Assembly (NCBI GenBank): GCA_947486575.1
Contig: CANKUB010000027.1
Coordinates: 1-43,573, forward strand
Source of the DNA: Betaproteobacteria bacterium
GTDB taxonomy: Bacteria > Pseudomonadota > Gammaproteobacteria > Burkholderiales > SG8-41
Direction: 5' to 3'
Length of the DNA: 43,573 nt
The stretch's first letter is position 1, and each line of letters starts with the position of its first letter. Positions 41,951 through 43,573 of this stretch are shown here, one piece after another. Made by a program: the position numbers and the translations under genes. The notes under the pieces were generated by a model. It was not told the origin of the DNA, made no database searches, and was given only the letters and a program-made list of their open reading frames with translations.

Positions 41951-42889
41951 ATGCTGATTCGCCATCCATCCAATATCAAGCCCTCTGAAATTACGCCGCA
42001 AGATATTTATGCCAATCGCCGCCGCTGGCTTGCGGCGGCAGGCGCGCTGGGCGTGGGCAGCATGCTGGGCGCAACTCCGTTTGCGCATGCACAAGATCCG
42101 TTTGCCGCGCTGATCAAAAGTCCGCTCAGTACTTCTGGCGAAGCACTTACGCCGCTGAAAGACGTGATCGCCTCCACGCGTTTTCGTGAACTCGAAGAAA
42201 ACATTGTTGCAAACAGCGTCGGACTGGCCACCCGTCCGTGGACGGTCACCGTCGAAGGTGAGGTACACAAGCCGCGCACTTTTGATATTGATGATCTCAT
42301 GCGCTTGGCGCCGCTGGAGGAGCGCATCTACCGCATGCGCTGTACCGAAGGCTGGTCGCTGGTGATTCCGTATACGGGTTATCCTTTTGCGGAAATTGCC
42401 AAACGCGTCGAACCGACGGGCAACGCGAAATTCGTGGAATTCACCTCGATACTTGATCCTAAAAATCTGCGCGGTCAGCGTGAAGTGAAATATATTTCGT
42501 GGCCGTACGTTGAAGGGCTGCGCATCGACGAAGCGATGCATCCGCTGACGCTTGTGGCACTGGGCATTTACGGTGCGCCGCTGCCCAAGGCCAACGGTGC
42601 GCCGCTGGCGATCCGCGTGCCGTGGAAGTACGGCATCAAAAGCCCCAAGGCCGTGGTGCGCATCCGCTTTACCGAGCAGCTGCCGCAAACGGTGTGGACG
42701 AAACATTATCCGTCATCGCACAGTTTTTGGTCGAATGTAAATCCCGATGTGTCGCCGCGCCTGTTTCGCAGCCGGGCAACCGAGCGACGTGTGGGCGAAA
42801 GCGGTTCGAGGCCCACGCTGATGTTCAACGGCTATGCGCAGCAAGTGGCGCACCTTTATGCCGGGATGGATCCGCGCGCGATGTTTTGA
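41951..42889 (+). CDS. msrP: Periplasmic protein-methionine-sulfoxide reductase catalytic subunit MsrP (YedY)
   Basis: 312 residues. The start ATG 41951 has GGGAGG eight bases upstream; a GTG at 41942 is part of that leader. The twin-arginine signal is NRRRWLAAAGALGVGS (Arg23-25), cleaved near AHAQ. The molybdopterin domain has GWSLVIPYTGYPF and the Mo ligand Cys131 in RMRCTEGW. HPLTLVALGIYG, LAIRVPWKYGIKSPK and SFWSNVNPDV complete the family pattern. It repairs oxidised methionines in periplasmic proteins using electrons from a membrane heme partner. Two bases separate it from the cytochrome gene, so they form one operon. Confidence 0.95.
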   Translation: MLIRHPSNIKPSEITPQDIYANRRRWLAAAGALGVGSMLGATPFAHAQDPFAALIKSPLSTSGEALTPLKDVIASTRFRELEENIVANSVGLATRPWTVTVEGEVHKPRTFDIDDLMRLAPLEERIYRMRCTEGWSLVIPYTGYPFAEIAKRVEPTGNAKFVEFTSILDPKNLRGQREVKYISWPYVEGLRIDEAMHPLTLVALGIYGAPLPKANGAPLAIRVPWKYGIKSPKAVVRIRFTEQLPQTVWTKHYPSSHSFWSNVNPDVSPRLFRSRATERRVGESGSRPTLMFNGYAQQVAHLYAGMDPRAMF

Positions 42890-42891
42890 GC

Positions 42892-43422
42892 ATGGCAGCG
42901 CGCGAAGCCACCGTACGCGTATGGGACGCCGCTGTGCGCTGCGCTCACTGGCTGCTGGCAGCAACCGCGACAAGCGCTTATTTTGTGCCTGCTGTGCCGC
43001 TGGACACCCACCGCGCGCTGGGCTATGCGGCGCTGGCTGCCGCTGTGTTTCGCGTGAGCTGGGGATTCATCGGCAGCGCGAACGCGCGCTTTGCGAATTT
43101 TGTCCCTTGCGTGCCCGCACTGACTGCCTACCTGTGTGCAATGGGCAGGCGGCGTGAGCCGCGCATGCTCGGCCACAACCCTGCCGGTGCGGTGATGATA
43201 TTGCTGCTGCTCGGTTTGGTGCTCACGCTGGGCGCAAGCGGTTGGATGATTACGCAGCCCGCGTGGCGCGACTGGCGCTTGCTGGAAGACGTCCACTTGC
43301 TGGCCGCGCATGCCCTGATGCTGGCGGCGGCTTTACATGTGCTGGGCGTGATGTACACAAGCTTGCGGCATCGCGAAAATCTGCTGCTGGCGATGTTTAC
43401 GGGACTTAAACGCCGCGAGTAG
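42892..43422 (+). CDS. Cytochrome b561-type membrane protein, probable electron donor to MsrP
   Basis: 176 residues. Histidines that can bind two b hemes occur in RVWDAAVRCAHWLLA, DTHRALGYAAL and VHLLAAHALMLAAALHVLG. About four membrane segments lie near residues 15-37, 40-60, 95-117 and 135-160. It fits the Ni/Fe-hydrogenase type b-cytochrome (b561) family rather than MsrQ, the ferric-reductase-like partner of MsrP in E. coli, whose sequence pattern I do not see. It ends four bases before the convergent yidD stop. Confidence 0.85.
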   Translation: MAAREATVRVWDAAVRCAHWLLAATATSAYFVPAVPLDTHRALGYAALAAAVFRVSWGFIGSANARFANFVPCVPALTAYLCAMGRRREPRMLGHNPAGAVMILLLLGLVLTLGASGWMITQPAWRDWRLLEDVHLLAAHALMLAAALHVLGVMYTSLRHRENLLLAMFTGLKRRE

Positions 43423-43426
43423 GTGG

Positions 43427-43573
43427 CTAGCGGCGGCGCACTTTCGGCACTTCGTCGATTCCACCCTGACACCACGGATTACATCGTGCGATACGCTTCG
43501 CCCCCAGCCAGCCGCCGCGCAGCGCACCATGGCGCTCAATCGCTTCTTTGGCGTAGCTTGAACACGTTGGATA
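43427..43573 (-). CDS. yidD: Membrane protein insertion efficiency factor YidD (5' end outside window)
   Basis: The last 48 residues of a protein that enters from the right edge. They read [18 protein letters not shown], then [20 protein letters not shown], then [10 protein letters not shown]. The CSSYA, W-L-x-x-KRI-RC-P and GG-D-VP signatures are diagnostic of the small (~70-90 residue) YidD family that assists membrane-protein insertion near YidC. YidD is usually coded between rnpA and yidC; here it lies beside msrP, so it is displaced or a second copy. The stop is CTA (43427-43429) read on the minus strand. Confidence 0.93.
   Translation of the reverse strand, partial: YPTCSSYAKEAIERHGALRGGWLGAKRIARCNPWCQGGIDEVPKVRRR

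Overview
This window looks like a chromosomal segment of a betaproteobacterium, most likely of the order Burkholderiales. The evidence is the def-fmt-rsmB-DUF4390-ntrY-ntrX chain, the metF / ahcY / metK / lpxL / dapF / DUF484 / xerC neighbourhood, an SAH riboswitch in front of ahcY, and five separate Bug (TctC-like) solute-receptor genes with no tctA or tctB beside them. Species cannot be told from the sequence alone.

Layout. Positions 1-4400 are accessory and repeat-rich: two copies of a MITE-like element, four copies of a degenerate ~110-bp repeat, a long hairpin, an IS91-type transposase remnant, a 54-residue small protein, and an L-asparaginase-like/Bug gene pair. Positions 4443-7493 (minus strand) hold an amino-acid ABC importer without a visible ATPase, whose first permease is fused to its binding protein, downstream of a class I methyltransferase. 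Positions 7590-16722 (minus) hold a Cache-HAMP class III adenylate cyclase, then ntrX, ntrY, DUF4390, rsmB, fmt and def, mostly overlapping. Positions 16884-21941 (plus) hold a LysM protein, dprA and topB. At 21944-26297 are a Bug gene, a YdaS/Cro-type HTH fused in frame to a class V aminotransferase, a TfoX-N protein and mgtE.

Positions 26401-29264 form a decaying island: a LysR regulator divergent from a Bug pseudogene (frameshift plus nonsense) and a VOC-family pseudogene (frameshift). A degenerate duplicate of the metF 3' end lies at one border and metF itself at the other. Next come metF, a FitAB/VapBC-type toxin-antitoxin pair with a perfect operator palindrome, ahcY with its SAH riboswitch, two convergent Bug genes, and metK with a terminator. 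The right end (35994-43422, plus) is a tightly packed run: two lpxL-type acyltransferases, a GNAT protein, dapF, DUF484, xerC and an RlmI-type methyltransferase, followed by msrP with a cytochrome b561-type partner. A truncated yidD enters from the right edge.

Functional links: metF, ahcY and metK are three steps of the activated-methyl cycle, with SAH sensed by the riboswitch. def/fmt process the N-terminal formyl-methionine. NtrY/NtrX form a two-component pair, but the AAA+ domain of this NtrX has lost its key ATPase residues. The two most unusual items are the HTH-aminotransferase ORF, which has an apparently leaderless promoter and an internal start, and the metF-bounded decaying island.
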